NCBI GenBank assembly: GCA_963667855.2
Contig: CAXXKI010000031.1
Location: 82,793-146,792 of the forward strand
Reading direction: 5' to 3'
DNA from: G963667855 sp963667855
Lineage (GTDB): Bacteria > Planctomycetota > Phycisphaerae > UBA1845
Length of the DNA: 64,000 nt
Part shown: positions 18,114-28,069 of the stretch, piece by piece
How positions within the stretch are numbered: the stretch's first letter is position 1
Layout of the letters: each line of letters starts with the position of its first letter
Made by a program: the position numbers and the translations under genes
Notes under the pieces: model-generated
Seen by the model: the letters and a program-made list of their open reading frames with translations, nothing else
What the model was told of the DNA's origin: nothing
Databases searched by the model: none

Positions 18114-19709
18114 CTATTGATCAGTTGATGGTTTGCTTTGTTCCGCCGTTGCAGGAGGCTGCTGAGGAACCTCCTCCTTGGGAGCTGGGAATTCAGTGCC
18201 GAATTCCACGTTGTAGATAACCTCTTCTGTGGCAACTGGTTGCGCCACTATTTCGCCGCTCACGAATGCCTGGATAACTCTATAGACGATGACACCACTC
18301 CCGGTTCCGATCAAGGCGATGAGCACATCTGTCAGGGCTGGAACACGTGAAGGTAACAATATCTGAACCACTTCCAGAGCGGCCACCGCCGAAGCGACAA
18401 CCACACTTGTTTTAATGATCTTCTGCTGAGGATCTATAGTTCCTTTGTAGTTACGCCACATACAGATAATAACCCCCAGGCATACGTACCGGGCGAATTT
18501 GTTCAAAAGGTCATCAATCGCTACCGGAAATTTGGCTCGTTGGTAAAACCACATGGGCAGCCATTCCGCCAGCTTGATTTGATCAGCTATGGATCCCGGG
18601 GAGAAGTTGGTCGTAAAAGGCACGCACTCGCGGGCAATCAAAAACAAACACCAGCCTCCAAGAACCATAGAAGCCAGGGTTTTCCGACTGGCCGCCACAT
18701 ATGGCCTATGCTCGTCACTGGCTGGCGCCCAAAGATGTATCAACGCCGGAGCAGACAATATCCCCGCTATGGCGCCCAAGCCGGCCATCAGAATATCAGT
18801 GACATCACTGGTACGGGAGATTATGAACATCTGTCCGATAAAACAAAACAGTGACAACATCATGCATGCGGAAAAAGTCCAACCGATTTTTCTGATTCCA
18901 TCAACATGGCAGTGTTTAGAGAGGTACCGGCAGATAAAAACAGCCAGCAAAGCGTAACTTGCAACTGTCCATAAGTAATCCAGGTTTAACTGCCAGTGAT
19001 CGCGGGCGGAAATGTAACTGGCCTGATGACTTCCTTCTGTAGGAGCTGGTAAAACAAACCTGCTGATTTGAGCATCCTTGTTGAATGGGATGATACTAGT
19101 GTGGCTTATTGACTGGAAAATGCGATCCGGGCTGAAAGTGAGGTCGAACGGAACAACAGCTCCCAGAAACAATGTGCCGGCCAGAATCTTCGCTAAAAGT
19201 AATGATGGGCGACGAACGCTATTTTCGTGCAAATCGTCAATTACTCTGTCTTTAATGTTTCGGCAGAGACTGATCACCAGCAAGGCGGCCGACACAGAAA
19301 GAGCGCCGACTACGGCGCCGATCATGTTGCAGATCCAGTCGCCTTTGGAGCTTACCCGTGAGGCGGAATAAATCTGGCTGTATTCTACAAACCAACTGAG
19401 TATCGCTGCCAGCGCGAGGGTAAAAAACAACGAGGTCAGCCTGGCCCATTTCCGTTCCAGCAGGGACGCTCTAAAAAGTAATCCGAAAGGAATGTATAGA
19501 GCGATGTTGGCCGCTGCATCGGGAATATGTACGTCTACTACAAGTAGTTTCAGCCAGGTTTGTGTTCCCTCGGGAACAGGGGAAGGGCTACCGAAATCAA
19601 AAGGAACAAAGCTTCCCCAGAACATGGGAACCATGTAGAGAACGGTGACGCTCTCCAGGATGTGACAGCGGATGAACCGCAGAAATCGGTTTTCGAAACT
19701 TGCGCTCAT
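18114..19709 (-). CDS. Membrane protein with three VanZ-like repeats
   Basis: 531 residues, about a dozen membrane segments. VanZ-like units appear three times, each opening with a V/A-P-F block and closing with a Q-x4-S-R-x4-D pattern: EYSQIYSASRVSSKGDW (109-125), GQMFIISRTSDVTDI (292-306) and VVQILLPSRVPALTDV (447-462). The first unit also has the typical PDAAANIALYIPFG. VanZ proteins are small membrane proteins linked to glycopeptide tolerance and cell-surface chemistry; a triple fusion is unusual. The C-terminal 45 residues are polar and Pro-rich. It is divergent from a GT-C glycosyltransferase, which fits a role in envelope polysaccharide handling. Function is inferred only. Confidence 0.85.
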   Translation of the reverse strand: MSASFENRFLRFIRCHILESVTVLYMVPMFWGSFVPFDFGSPSPVPEGTQTWLKLLVVDVHIPDAAANIALYIPFGLLFRASLLERKWARLTSLFFTLALAAILSWFVEYSQIYSASRVSSKGDWICNMIGAVVGALSVSAALLVISLCRNIKDRVIDDLHENSVRRPSLLLAKILAGTLFLGAVVPFDLTFSPDRIFQSISHTSIIPFNKDAQISRFVLPAPTEGSHQASYISARDHWQLNLDYLWTVASYALLAVFICRYLSKHCHVDGIRKIGWTFSACMMLSLFCFIGQMFIISRTSDVTDILMAGLGAIAGILSAPALIHLWAPASDEHRPYVAASRKTLASMVLGGWCLFLIARECVPFTTNFSPGSIADQIKLAEWLPMWFYQRAKFPVAIDDLLNKFARYVCLGVIICMWRNYKGTIDPQQKIIKTSVVVASAVAALEVVQILLPSRVPALTDVLIALIGTGSGVIVYRVIQAFVSGEIVAQPVATEEVIYNVEFGTEFPAPKEEVPQQPPATAEQSKPSTDQ

Positions 19710-19805
19710 CTGCGGGTTCCCTTAAGTCGTACTTGCTGCGTCATTGACCGATATCGACTTTCTGGCGTTCATACTGGGCTTAGAAAACACTGGTTATTGC
19801 CAGTG

Positions 19806-21719
19806 ATGAAGTTCGCGTTGAGTGAACTTTACATAAGGCTGAAACAATCCTTCTTGCCTGAAAGACGGGATATCGCTTATTCTCGTTTCATGAAAGAAAG
19901 TAAAGGCCACATCATTGCGCTGCTGATTTCCTTGGCCCTCTATATCATGTTTACGTCTGTTGGTATTAATTGGGGTTTGCCATCTTCCAATGAAAATGGT
20001 TTTCTCTTCCCCAAACAGACACCGTGGACCGGAGAGCAGATAATCTCCCTCGCGTCAGGAGGAGCTCGGGTTGATTCCCAGGTGGGAGCCGACGTCGATG
20101 AGGATCCTTTGGCTGATAAATCGGGCAGAATAGTAATCAACACCAACGAATCCGACCAGGCGAAAATCTATCGCCGATTTCGCATGTTTACCCATCAGCC
20201 CGACGAGATGATCACCATGATGGCGCTATCCGGAATGAACCCCGGGGAGCGGAAATTGGATCCCAAGCTTTATCAATACGGTGGTCTGTTTATATATCCG
20301 GTTGGTGGTTTTATAAAAGTTGCCGGTACCCTGGGGCTGATCAATGTTAAATCCGATTTTGCCTATTACCTCGATAATCCTGACGAATTCGGGAAATTCT
20401 ATATAGCCGGGCGTCTGTACGCCGCCTCCTGGGGAGTTTTAGGTGTTTTCCTGATGTACTTAATCGGCAAACGCCTGGGGGGATACAAGGCTGGATTTCT
20501 CGCCGCGTTTTTTTTCGTGATCCTGCCGGTGGTAACGTGTATGTCTCATGAAGCCAAACCTCACCTGCCGGGAGCTGTACTCATGTTGCTGGCCGTCTGG
20601 TTTGGATTTCGAGTTCTGGAATCGCCTGCAGGTAAAAACTGGGCGGGATTGTTCGTATCCTGTGGGGCAGCGGTTGGTATGGTTTTATCCAGTGTGCCCA
20701 TCATGATCCTTATTCCGTTGATTGTGTGGTTAAGTTGGCGGGCGAATTCCGGAGCAGGCAAACCGGGTGAAGATCTTTCATCAAAAGACGACCGGCGAGT
20801 ATCCTACAATTACATATATCTTACCATCGTGGGAATCGCGATTTCATTTATCACTTACATCGTTACCAATCCCTACGTGCTTATAAATCTGTTCTGCAAC
20901 CGGGAGGTTCTTAAAAGTAACTTTGGTAATTCCATGGCCATGTATGAAGTATCCAGAGTGCTGGAGGGTTGTATTCGTCTCGGGCAATTGACCGTGGAAG
21001 GTTCCACGTTGCCGTTAACCCTCCTGGGTTTCGGTGGTTTGGTGTTCGGCCTGATCAAAAGAAATTATAAATGTCTGCCTTTGGCCATACCCGCAATTGT
21101 TTTTGCTGTGCAGTTTATTCTGATCGGCGCCGGTAAACCGGACGAGTATGGTCGATTTGGCATTTTCTATGAATGTGGCCTGGCCTTATCCAGCGCATGT
21201 GTTATCGCTCGTATTATCAATAGAAAAAAATGGTTAGGTATATCCGTTACGGCTCTGGTTGGAGTCACCGCTGTTTACGGATCTGCTGGTTACCTCTGGA
21301 GTTTTCACGCGGATGGCAAGGGCGCAGGGAGCAGGCAATTAGCCGCGGAATTCCTCTTGGAGAGAAGCAATGCGCCCGTAGTGTTATCCGCTGATCCGGC
21401 TCCTTATTCCTGCCCACCCCTGGATTTTAAAAACACCCCGGTTGTACTATACAAGCAGGGAAAAACTGACACCTATATGGATCGTATCCGGTTCTGGAAC
21501 AATGATTCTAAACCATTTTTGGAAAAAGATTCATTCGATGCGCCGAAATTAATGATAACCGCCATGGATTATCCGGAGAAGGAATTGCCTCTGATCGATG
21601 ATCCACAGTGGAAAACTGCAAAGATATTTGAATCGCGTAAAAAGGTTTTCGGTTGTTTACTCCTGCCTCGTTCGCGGATGAGCTGGGCGAATAAACCGAT
21701 GGTTATATTGATAAGGTAA
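19806..21719 (+). CDS. GT-C fold glycosyltransferase, family 39-like membrane protein
   Basis: A polytopic membrane protein of about 637 residues. The first extracytoplasmic loop contains HQPDEMITMMAL, an acidic motif of the type found in GT39/ArnT-like enzymes that transfer sugars from polyprenyl phosphates. Multiple hydrophobic segments follow (for example YIAGRLYAASWGVLGVFLMY and GFLAAFFFVILPVVTCMSHE, the latter with a conserved post-helix HE). The C-terminal soluble part begins near residue 500. ATG 19806 is taken as the start; ATG 19890 is possible and no ribosome site decides. It is closely followed by a small unknown gene (9 bp gap). Donor and acceptor are unknown. Confidence 0.8.
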   Translation: MKFALSELYIRLKQSFLPERRDIAYSRFMKESKGHIIALLISLALYIMFTSVGINWGLPSSNENGFLFPKQTPWTGEQIISLASGGARVDSQVGADVDEDPLADKSGRIVINTNESDQAKIYRRFRMFTHQPDEMITMMALSGMNPGERKLDPKLYQYGGLFIYPVGGFIKVAGTLGLINVKSDFAYYLDNPDEFGKFYIAGRLYAASWGVLGVFLMYLIGKRLGGYKAGFLAAFFFVILPVVTCMSHEAKPHLPGAVLMLLAVWFGFRVLESPAGKNWAGLFVSCGAAVGMVLSSVPIMILIPLIVWLSWRANSGAGKPGEDLSSKDDRRVSYNYIYLTIVGIAISFITYIVTNPYVLINLFCNREVLKSNFGNSMAMYEVSRVLEGCIRLGQLTVEGSTLPLTLLGFGGLVFGLIKRNYKCLPLAIPAIVFAVQFILIGAGKPDEYGRFGIFYECGLALSSACVIARIINRKKWLGISVTALVGVTAVYGSAGYLWSFHADGKGAGSRQLAAEFLLERSNAPVVLSADPAPYSCPPLDFKNTPVVLYKQGKTDTYMDRIRFWNNDSKPFLEKDSFDAPKLMITAMDYPEKELPLIDDPQWKTAKIFESRKKVFGCLLLPRSRMSWANKPMVILIR

Positions 21720-21728
21720 ATTACCAAA

Positions 21729-22388
21729 GTGTACGTGTGCCCGTTGCTGAGAAAGTACGCGTGTCGTAATGATGTTAAAGCCGATTATGGTGTGGCTTTA
21801 TCTGCTGAAAATCTATCATTACTGCCGGAAAAAGAACGAGGTTTGAGAATTGCTGCAGTGCTGCTTTCACCTGTTACTGACAGCGATCAGCAGTTGGAAC
21901 GAATCAAGGATGAATACGAATGGTCGATGTCGGGCAAGGCAGAAAGAATTATTGTTTCAACAACTCGTAAAGGATCGATCGGTTGGGAACTGGTGACTGG
22001 TTTTCTTCGCGGATTAATTGAAATTCACCGTGAATATTCGCCCCGCATATGTGTTGCCAATCACAACAACTCCTGCCTGGAACAGTTGGACGATTTGCAC
22101 CAGTTGTTTTCAACACCAGTTTTTTCCAGCATTGGTTTGTGCTTGAATGTTGAAGAATTTCAAAAGGCGATAGTCAATCCGGCGGATGCGATAATCAATT
22201 TCTCCAGCAAAATCCAGGCAGTTCAGCTAAGCCGCCAATCTGTTTCGGCTAATGCGGATCTGGATTCTGAAAACTCCGTATTAAGAAACATCCTGGATAC
22301 CCTGCAAGAAGAACATTATACCGGACCGGTAATCGTTGATTCCTCTCAGGTTGAGCTGATTGAAGCAATTTTTGGAAAACACGCCTGA
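21729..22388 (+). CDS. Unrecognised protein with a possible partial TIM-barrel (sugar isomerase-like) fold
   Basis: A 219-residue cytosolic-looking protein starting at GTG, 9 bp after the glycosyltransferase and so probably co-translated. The middle carries ICVANHNNSCLEQLDDLHQL and FSSIGLCLNVEEFQKAI, which resemble the E-N-H and G-x-C-L-D blocks of xylose-isomerase/endonuclease-IV-like barrels, and QAVQLSRQ resembles the VHLKD strand. The metal-binding residues of that family are mostly absent, so it may be a degenerate or regulatory relative. The 3' end nearly meets the convergent O-antigen ligase gene. The family call is a guess from pattern. Confidence 0.5.
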   Translation: MYVCPLLRKYACRNDVKADYGVALSAENLSLLPEKERGLRIAAVLLSPVTDSDQQLERIKDEYEWSMSGKAERIIVSTTRKGSIGWELVTGFLRGLIEIHREYSPRICVANHNNSCLEQLDDLHQLFSTPVFSSIGLCLNVEEFQKAIVNPADAIINFSSKIQAVQLSRQSVSANADLDSENSVLRNILDTLQEEHYTGPVIVDSSQVELIEAIFGKHA

Positions 22389-22392
22389 TATT

Positions 22393-25386
22393 CTAAGGAG
22401 TTTCGTTGCTATTATCTGCCCCCGTCGAGGAATCAGTGGGTTGCAACTGACTCAGAACATGGTTGGCCATTCCCTGCAGTATCTTACTATCAGGCATTAC
22501 CCGCAATGCTCGTTTGATGGCTCCTATTATATTTTCCGGCTCGCCTCCGGTGGTGATTGCATTATTGAGGCATTCGACCACTTTTTTGTCATCCTTATGG
22601 TTCGCGGCCACATCGGCAGCCAGAAACCATGCCGGTGCCGATTCTGAATCAAGGGCAATAGCTCTTGCACTCCATTCATCCAGCTTTTCGGGCATTGTTT
22701 TTGAAGCTTGATTGAAAACACTGTAAGCCAGTTCGACGTATTTCGCGGCGATTGCCCGATGGGCCTGAGCTTCATTGAGATTTCGTTTTTGTTCCGAAAG
22801 CAGTTTACGGGAAAAATCCTCATGGCCTGCTGCCAGGTGATAGGTTATCAGCCGGTTCGCTATGGCGTCGCGCAGAGATCTGCCGGTTTCGCCGCCGGGA
22901 ATGTGAACCAACGAATTTTCCGCTTCCTTTATTGCCTCTACAGAATTTTCCGGATGGGCGAAAAAGCGGGCGTCGGCAAGTTCGGCGTGGCAGCTGGAGC
23001 GGGCAAGAAGCATATCCGGAAGCAACTCATACAACTTTACCGCAACCTGCAGGTATTCGACTGCCAGCGGGTAGTCAGGTTTTGAAAAACACGCAACAGC
23101 GCCAAGTCGCAGTTTTTCCGGCGCCCAGGGATCGGTCCAGTCAGCTGATGCGCCATGTTGAACCTGGGCTTGGGCATTCTCAAGAATGGGAACCACCACT
23201 CGATCATAAGCCGGGGTTTGTGATACGCCTGTCAGTATTTCAAGGTAGAACGAGGGAATTCGGTTTATACGAAGCGGGCGGGCGAGAAGTTCCATTACAG
23301 CTTCTGGTTCAAGCTTGTCGAATCCCTCTAAAACATACTTCGCCGCCAGTTGAGTATTATACGGTTGCCTGACGATCTGTTGTTCCAACGCCTTTATTGC
23401 CAGAGTCTTATTCTTTGCCGCGATTTCTGTGGCCTGATCGAAGGTTGCCAGCGTTTCGATCTGTTTGTGAAAACCATAACCAAGCCAGCCACGGGCTAAA
23501 TCACTTGCTGATACGGATTGCAGCTGTGCCAGGTTTTCCAGGCCTTTGAGAATGCTGTACTCGCACTCCTGGCGGCTTTCAAGCATTTGTTTCCGCAGAA
23601 TAGTGCTTTGAGTCTGAGATGTTCTGCAGGCTTCCAGTCTGCGAAGATATTGGTTTTGAAGTATTTCGGCTGTTCGCAGATAAGTTTGTGTCTTCTGTTG
23701 GAGAGCGCTTAGCTTGCGCGCCGGACTAAGACGATCTTCGTAACTGCGATCAGCCAGCTTATGGGCCAGGTTGATATTATCCACATCCAACGCATTGTTA
23801 ATGTCGTACATGGCCCGGGCTGCGGCAAAATCTCTACGTGAATTCTCCGCAACGAACAAACCTATGGCAATTGAAAAGATAAGCACTAACGTCGATATCG
23901 TCCGGTTTCGGGCAACCCTATGCTGCCAGCCTTCAGAGGTGGGAGTTGATAACGACCAGATCAAACCGATTATTGTGAAATAGACAAGCGGTACTCCGGT
24001 TATACGCAAACCCACGCTGAAGCATTCCGCGACAGTAAGTGCTACCAGTGAACTGAGCAGGCCTATCATCATCCAACGTTGCGATGGGGAGTTCATATGC
24101 GCTAGTGCTTTGGCGCCACCCATTAACGTCAGTAAAATGGCAGCTAAAACGATAACCAGACCAACGATTCCCAGGTCCGCACCGGTTTCCAGCCATTCAT
24201 TATGAGCGTGAGTAATTCGGTATTCCAACGCAGCCGGATCGTTAATTACGTCGTTAGCGGCATAACCATCAGCAAGAAGGGCGTATGCTCCCTGCCCATG
24301 TCCGATTGCCGGGCTTTCCTGAATAAGGTTGGCGGCGTAATTCCAGGTGTAAAAACGGGTTCTCATGCTCGCACTACGGCCTGTGGATGAAGGTGCGTTA
24401 ATCTGTTCGAAGAAAAAGTACCCTGCACCGGCTATGCCTGCGATAGTAAGTACCGTAAGCAATACCTTTGTTCGACGACCGCCGGAGAAGAAAAGAAAAG
24501 CGGCAATTCCCATTGCCAGGCCAAGTGCCGGGCCACGCGATTTCGTTAAGTAAAAAGCGTAACAGATTATTGCCAGGGCTGCCAGGCAGAGAATTACTTT
24601 TAAAACACCCTTCGCACTCTTTTTCGCTCCATAATCCTTAAACCCGATGTTTACGGCAGATACCGCCAGCAGGAAACCCGGAATCAGGCAACTTCCGAGA
24701 AATAATGGATTACCTATAGGATATGAAGCACGCAAGGTTGGATTGCGCTCAGCGTGATACAAAACCGCAAGGATCGCGGTCATTAAAAGTACCAGAACCA
24801 TTATATAGCCAGACAGTACAGCCGCCCGGCGGTTCAAGCCATACGCGAGAGCGAAGGGCCAGACAACCTGAGTAGCCAGCAAAACCGATCCGGAATACGA
24901 AAAGTCAGGGGCATGCGCCCACAAAACAGAAACGAACGACCAGATCGTAAACAGTATCAGTGAAACCTGAGCTGTATAAATCGGATTGAGCTGGCGCCTG
25001 GAAATACTCTTCCCCGCTTCAGATGAATCGGATAATTCATCGATGTTGATGCACGTATCGGAAGCATCTGTTACATCCTGCGAACGGGATAAAGCAAAAA
25101 TGCCCAATCCCGCGATCAGGATTCCGATTCCGCCGGCCACCCCCTGAACCAGCGATTTAATAGCTATACCATTGGGCGTAGGCTGGGAGTAGTTCAAATC
25201 GAGTATCTCAACAAGAGCCAGCAGGATTGAGTCGGGCGACCAGTCCACCGCGCCGTCCGGCAGGATGTTTGGTTTCCCGGCACTGGTCAGCAGGCAGTTG
25301 CCGAATAAAGCCAGTATTACAAGCCCCAGCATGGCGACATGGGCGGATTTAATCTCGTTTGGATTTATAATTCGAGTTATACTCAT
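22393..25386 (-). CDS. O-antigen ligase/polymerase-like membrane protein with TPR-type tail
   Basis: 997 residues. The first half has about twelve membrane segments and the Wzy_C core, with KSRGPALGLAMGIAAFLFF and the large-loop motif ITHAHNEWLETGADLGIVGL. Such proteins join or polymerise surface glycans at the periplasmic face of the inner membrane. The second half (from about residue 540) is soluble and helical with TPR-like repeats and probably lies outside the cytoplasm as a docking surface. It follows the corrinoid adenosyltransferase gene by 46 bp, likely in one leftward operon that starts at the TPR lipoprotein and asnB. The substrate glycan is unknown. Confidence 0.85.
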   Translation of the reverse strand: MSITRIINPNEIKSAHVAMLGLVILALFGNCLLTSAGKPNILPDGAVDWSPDSILLALVEILDLNYSQPTPNGIAIKSLVQGVAGGIGILIAGLGIFALSRSQDVTDASDTCINIDELSDSSEAGKSISRRQLNPIYTAQVSLILFTIWSFVSVLWAHAPDFSYSGSVLLATQVVWPFALAYGLNRRAAVLSGYIMVLVLLMTAILAVLYHAERNPTLRASYPIGNPLFLGSCLIPGFLLAVSAVNIGFKDYGAKKSAKGVLKVILCLAALAIICYAFYLTKSRGPALGLAMGIAAFLFFSGGRRTKVLLTVLTIAGIAGAGYFFFEQINAPSSTGRSASMRTRFYTWNYAANLIQESPAIGHGQGAYALLADGYAANDVINDPAALEYRITHAHNEWLETGADLGIVGLVIVLAAILLTLMGGAKALAHMNSPSQRWMMIGLLSSLVALTVAECFSVGLRITGVPLVYFTIIGLIWSLSTPTSEGWQHRVARNRTISTLVLIFSIAIGLFVAENSRRDFAAARAMYDINNALDVDNINLAHKLADRSYEDRLSPARKLSALQQKTQTYLRTAEILQNQYLRRLEACRTSQTQSTILRKQMLESRQECEYSILKGLENLAQLQSVSASDLARGWLGYGFHKQIETLATFDQATEIAAKNKTLAIKALEQQIVRQPYNTQLAAKYVLEGFDKLEPEAVMELLARPLRINRIPSFYLEILTGVSQTPAYDRVVVPILENAQAQVQHGASADWTDPWAPEKLRLGAVACFSKPDYPLAVEYLQVAVKLYELLPDMLLARSSCHAELADARFFAHPENSVEAIKEAENSLVHIPGGETGRSLRDAIANRLITYHLAAGHEDFSRKLLSEQKRNLNEAQAHRAIAAKYVELAYSVFNQASKTMPEKLDEWSARAIALDSESAPAWFLAADVAANHKDDKKVVECLNNAITTGGEPENIIGAIKRALRVMPDSKILQGMANHVLSQLQPTDSSTGADNSNETP

Positions 25387-25432
25387 TTTTTCAACCAGTT
25401 ATGAGTGCTTTGATTAATCTTTGACCACTTCG

Positions 25433-26002
25433 TCATACCGCCGGCTTCGATTGTTTTTTGGCTTCCACGAAAACCGCGATATTCTCCTTTATCCCGGCAT
25501 GATGGTTTGCCAGCAATGCAGCATAATATAGAAATCCTCCAAGACGATTGAGATAAGTGATGATAGCTTTATTACTATCGGTATTTCGGTTCAGAGAAAC
25601 AACCGAGCGTTCAGCTCTGCGGCAGACCGCTCGAGCATGGTGAAGTCGCGCGTTTAACTCGCATCCCCCGGGAAGTATAAAACCAGTGGGAAGAGATGCG
25701 CTTTGCCGTATGCTGTCCAGTTGTTGTTCAAGCCTGGGAATCAACGCGTTTTCGATTTCGGTAGCCTGCTTGTCCGCTTCCGCTGTTACTATCTGCGAAC
25801 CCACTTTGAGGAGATCTTTCTGAATAAGCTGCAGGTTTGAACGGAGATCGTCGTCGTCGCAGACTACTATGGCTAACCCGATTACTGAACTCAATTCGTC
25901 AAGATCTCCGCAGATACAAATGCGCGGATCGTCTTTGTATACTCTCCTCCCGCCAATCAAATCGGTCAGACCACCATCACCTTTGCTGCCATTGGGTTTC
26001 AT
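25433..26002 (-). CDS. Cob(I)alamin adenosyltransferase, PduO type
   Basis: Makes adenosylcobalamin from reduced corrinoid and ATP. The N-terminal ATP loop reads GDGGLTDLIGGRRVYKDD, close to the family consensus, and the helical bundle carries GDLDELSSVIGLA and ARAVCRRAERSVV. ATG 26002 is chosen because AAAGGA lies 6 bases upstream; the resulting 189 residues are a normal length. It sits oddly between asparagine synthase and an O-antigen ligase, with no other cobalamin gene adjacent, but a cobalamin riboswitch occurs 18 kb away in this window. Confidence 0.92.
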   Translation of the reverse strand: MKPNGSKGDGGLTDLIGGRRVYKDDPRICICGDLDELSSVIGLAIVVCDDDDLRSNLQLIQKDLLKVGSQIVTAEADKQATEIENALIPRLEQQLDSIRQSASLPTGFILPGGCELNARLHHARAVCRRAERSVVSLNRNTDSNKAIITYLNRLGGFLYYAALLANHHAGIKENIAVFVEAKKQSKPAV

Positions 26003-26078
26003 ACAGAATCCTTTGAAACTTCTCCGCAAAACACGTCAGGACATTATACTTCGTTTACGAAAAGTCAGAAAGGTAAAG

Positions 26079-27986
26079 TTATCGATTGCGCTTTCGCCAC
26101 CAGCACAGCGATAGCAGAGCAAAAAGAAGATCGGCGTGTTCGGCCCGTTTGGCACAATGATCTTCATATACTCGTATGACCCCGTCATAATCGAGCAGTT
26201 CCAGGCTTTCTATCCGCTCCCTGGTAACCGTTGACAGGAAAAGATCACGCATATCTTTCCGCAAGAATTCCCCTATGGGAACTTCAAAACCCATTTTCGA
26301 GCGATCCAGAATGCAATCCGGAAGAATACCTCTGTAGGCGTCGGCGAGTAATCTTTTTCGCATTCCACGGTAAATTTTGAACTGCGATGGACAGCTTTCC
26401 GCGAATTCCACCACTTCGCGATCCAGAAACGGAACTCTCACTTCCAGCGAATGATACATGCTGGCCAGATCAACCTTGTGCAGCATATCCGACGGCAACC
26501 CCCTGCGAAGGTCGTAAGCAAAAACTCGGTTCAGAGCATCACCGGCTTGTTTGCCTCTACTGGTTTTCTCAATAGATTTACTAAGTTCATCGCACAGGCC
26601 AGAAACCCGCTCGGGATCCAGAAGTACGCACTCAGCCTGCGGAGAAAGAATTCGCGACCATGAAATATGGCGTTTCGCGCAGGATTCCGAAGAGGTTCGG
26701 ATCAGTTTCCGAAATTGCCGAAACCGGTTACCCAGCGAACCGGATTTGGAACTCGGGCTCCACTTTACCATTGGCTCAATGACACCATGCCTGATCCATG
26801 CCGGTATTCTGTTGTAACTGTCAATCGAATTATGGCCGAGATATCTCCAGTAGCCGCCGAATAGTTCGTCTCCGCCGTCGCCACTCAAGCAAACCGTAAC
26901 GTGCTCCCGAGCCAGGCGGGATACCAGCGCGGTTGGCAGAATCGAGCTGTCAAAAAACGGTTCTTCCTGATGATCCAGAATCGGCTCTACCGTATCCAGT
27001 ATCTCCTTGTAGGTGACATCGAACTGGTGGTGGCTGCTTTGGCAATGCCTGGCCATTATTCGTGCGTAGTTGGTTTCGTCGTATGTTTCATATCCGGTAA
27101 AACCAATTGAGAAAGTCTTAATAGGCTCCGGAGTACATTCGGTCAGGTGCGCAGCTATTATAGCGGAATCCAGTCCTCCGGAAAGAAACGCTCCCAGCGG
27201 TACATCAGCAATACGTCGTCTGGATACCGCCTTGAACAGAAGCTTTCGCACTTTACCGCATGCCTGATCGTAACTGCTCCCCTGTTCACTGTTTGAAACA
27301 GTGTCGCCGATGTAGGACACCTGCTTGTTTAAACCCTGCTCGCCGAAACTGATGTAACAGCCGGGATTCAATCTCGATACCGATTGGTAAATCGATTGTG
27401 GCGATGCGAAATACCCGAAACAAAGGTAATTCAGTAAAGAGTCCTTGTTTATTGATCGATCCCATCCGGGTAAACAATGCATGGTTTTCATTTCGCTGGC
27501 GAAGCAGCATTGTCCGCTCTGGTTGGTATATAATAGTGGTTTAATTCCATACCGATCTCTGGCTAGAAAACCCTTACGTGAAGTACGATCATAAAAGGCG
27601 AAGGCGAACATGCCGTTAAATCGTGCGGGAGCTTTAAAACCCCATCGGGCACAGGCGGCGGCTACCACTTCCGTGTCCGTATCTGTTAGAAACTCGAAAC
27701 CCTCAGCTCTTAATTCTCTGCGCAATTCACGGAAGTTGTAAATCTCCCCATTGAAACTGAGTGCATATCTTCCGTTGGCATAAAGAAAGGGCTGGTGACC
27801 GGCCGGAGTGGGATCGACCACCGCCAGGCGAACCGAGGAGAAGCCAACAGATATCCCATCGCTCTGGTCAATGAATACTCCAGAATCGTCCGGACCACGG
27901 TGCCTCATTGAATCACATGCGGAATTGAGATTATCAGTATCGATTGACCGGCCATCGAAACTTATTATTCCCGCAATTCCACACAT
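26079..27986 (-). CDS. asnB: Asparagine synthase (glutamine-hydrolysing)
   Basis: 635 residues. The N-terminal glutaminase starts with MCGIAG, so Cys2 is the nucleophile, and has RHRGPDD. The synthase domain has the ATP-pyrophosphatase loop AFLSGGLDSAI and the LSGDGGDELFGGY block. This AsnB type is common in exopolysaccharide and capsule clusters, where it may amidate sugar acids or amino-acid substituents rather than make free asparagine. The neighbours (O-antigen ligase, VanZ protein, GT-C enzyme) favour that role, but the sequence alone does not decide. The upstream lipoprotein ends 83 bp before it, in the same direction. Confidence 0.95.
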   Translation of the reverse strand: MCGIAGIISFDGRSIDTDNLNSACDSMRHRGPDDSGVFIDQSDGISVGFSSVRLAVVDPTPAGHQPFLYANGRYALSFNGEIYNFRELRRELRAEGFEFLTDTDTEVVAAACARWGFKAPARFNGMFAFAFYDRTSRKGFLARDRYGIKPLLYTNQSGQCCFASEMKTMHCLPGWDRSINKDSLLNYLCFGYFASPQSIYQSVSRLNPGCYISFGEQGLNKQVSYIGDTVSNSEQGSSYDQACGKVRKLLFKAVSRRRIADVPLGAFLSGGLDSAIIAAHLTECTPEPIKTFSIGFTGYETYDETNYARIMARHCQSSHHQFDVTYKEILDTVEPILDHQEEPFFDSSILPTALVSRLAREHVTVCLSGDGGDELFGGYWRYLGHNSIDSYNRIPAWIRHGVIEPMVKWSPSSKSGSLGNRFRQFRKLIRTSSESCAKRHISWSRILSPQAECVLLDPERVSGLCDELSKSIEKTSRGKQAGDALNRVFAYDLRRGLPSDMLHKVDLASMYHSLEVRVPFLDREVVEFAESCPSQFKIYRGMRKRLLADAYRGILPDCILDRSKMGFEVPIGEFLRKDMRDLFLSTVTRERIESLELLDYDGVIRVYEDHCAKRAEHADLLFALLSLCWWRKRNR

Positions 27987-28069
27987 GGCAATTCAATATC
28001 GTGAACAACGTATCCCGGGACACGATTGCAAGTTTAACCTGTTTCCATCTGACCGCTGGCCGCGATCAG

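Noticed and set aside
19560..19805. N-terminal extension of the GT-C glycosyltransferase
   Set aside because: It overlaps the divergent VanZ gene and its sequence is not membrane-protein-like.
23777..23785. TTATCCACA, perfect DnaA-box sequence
   Set aside because: It lies inside the coding sequence of the O-antigen ligase gene, so it is probably chance.
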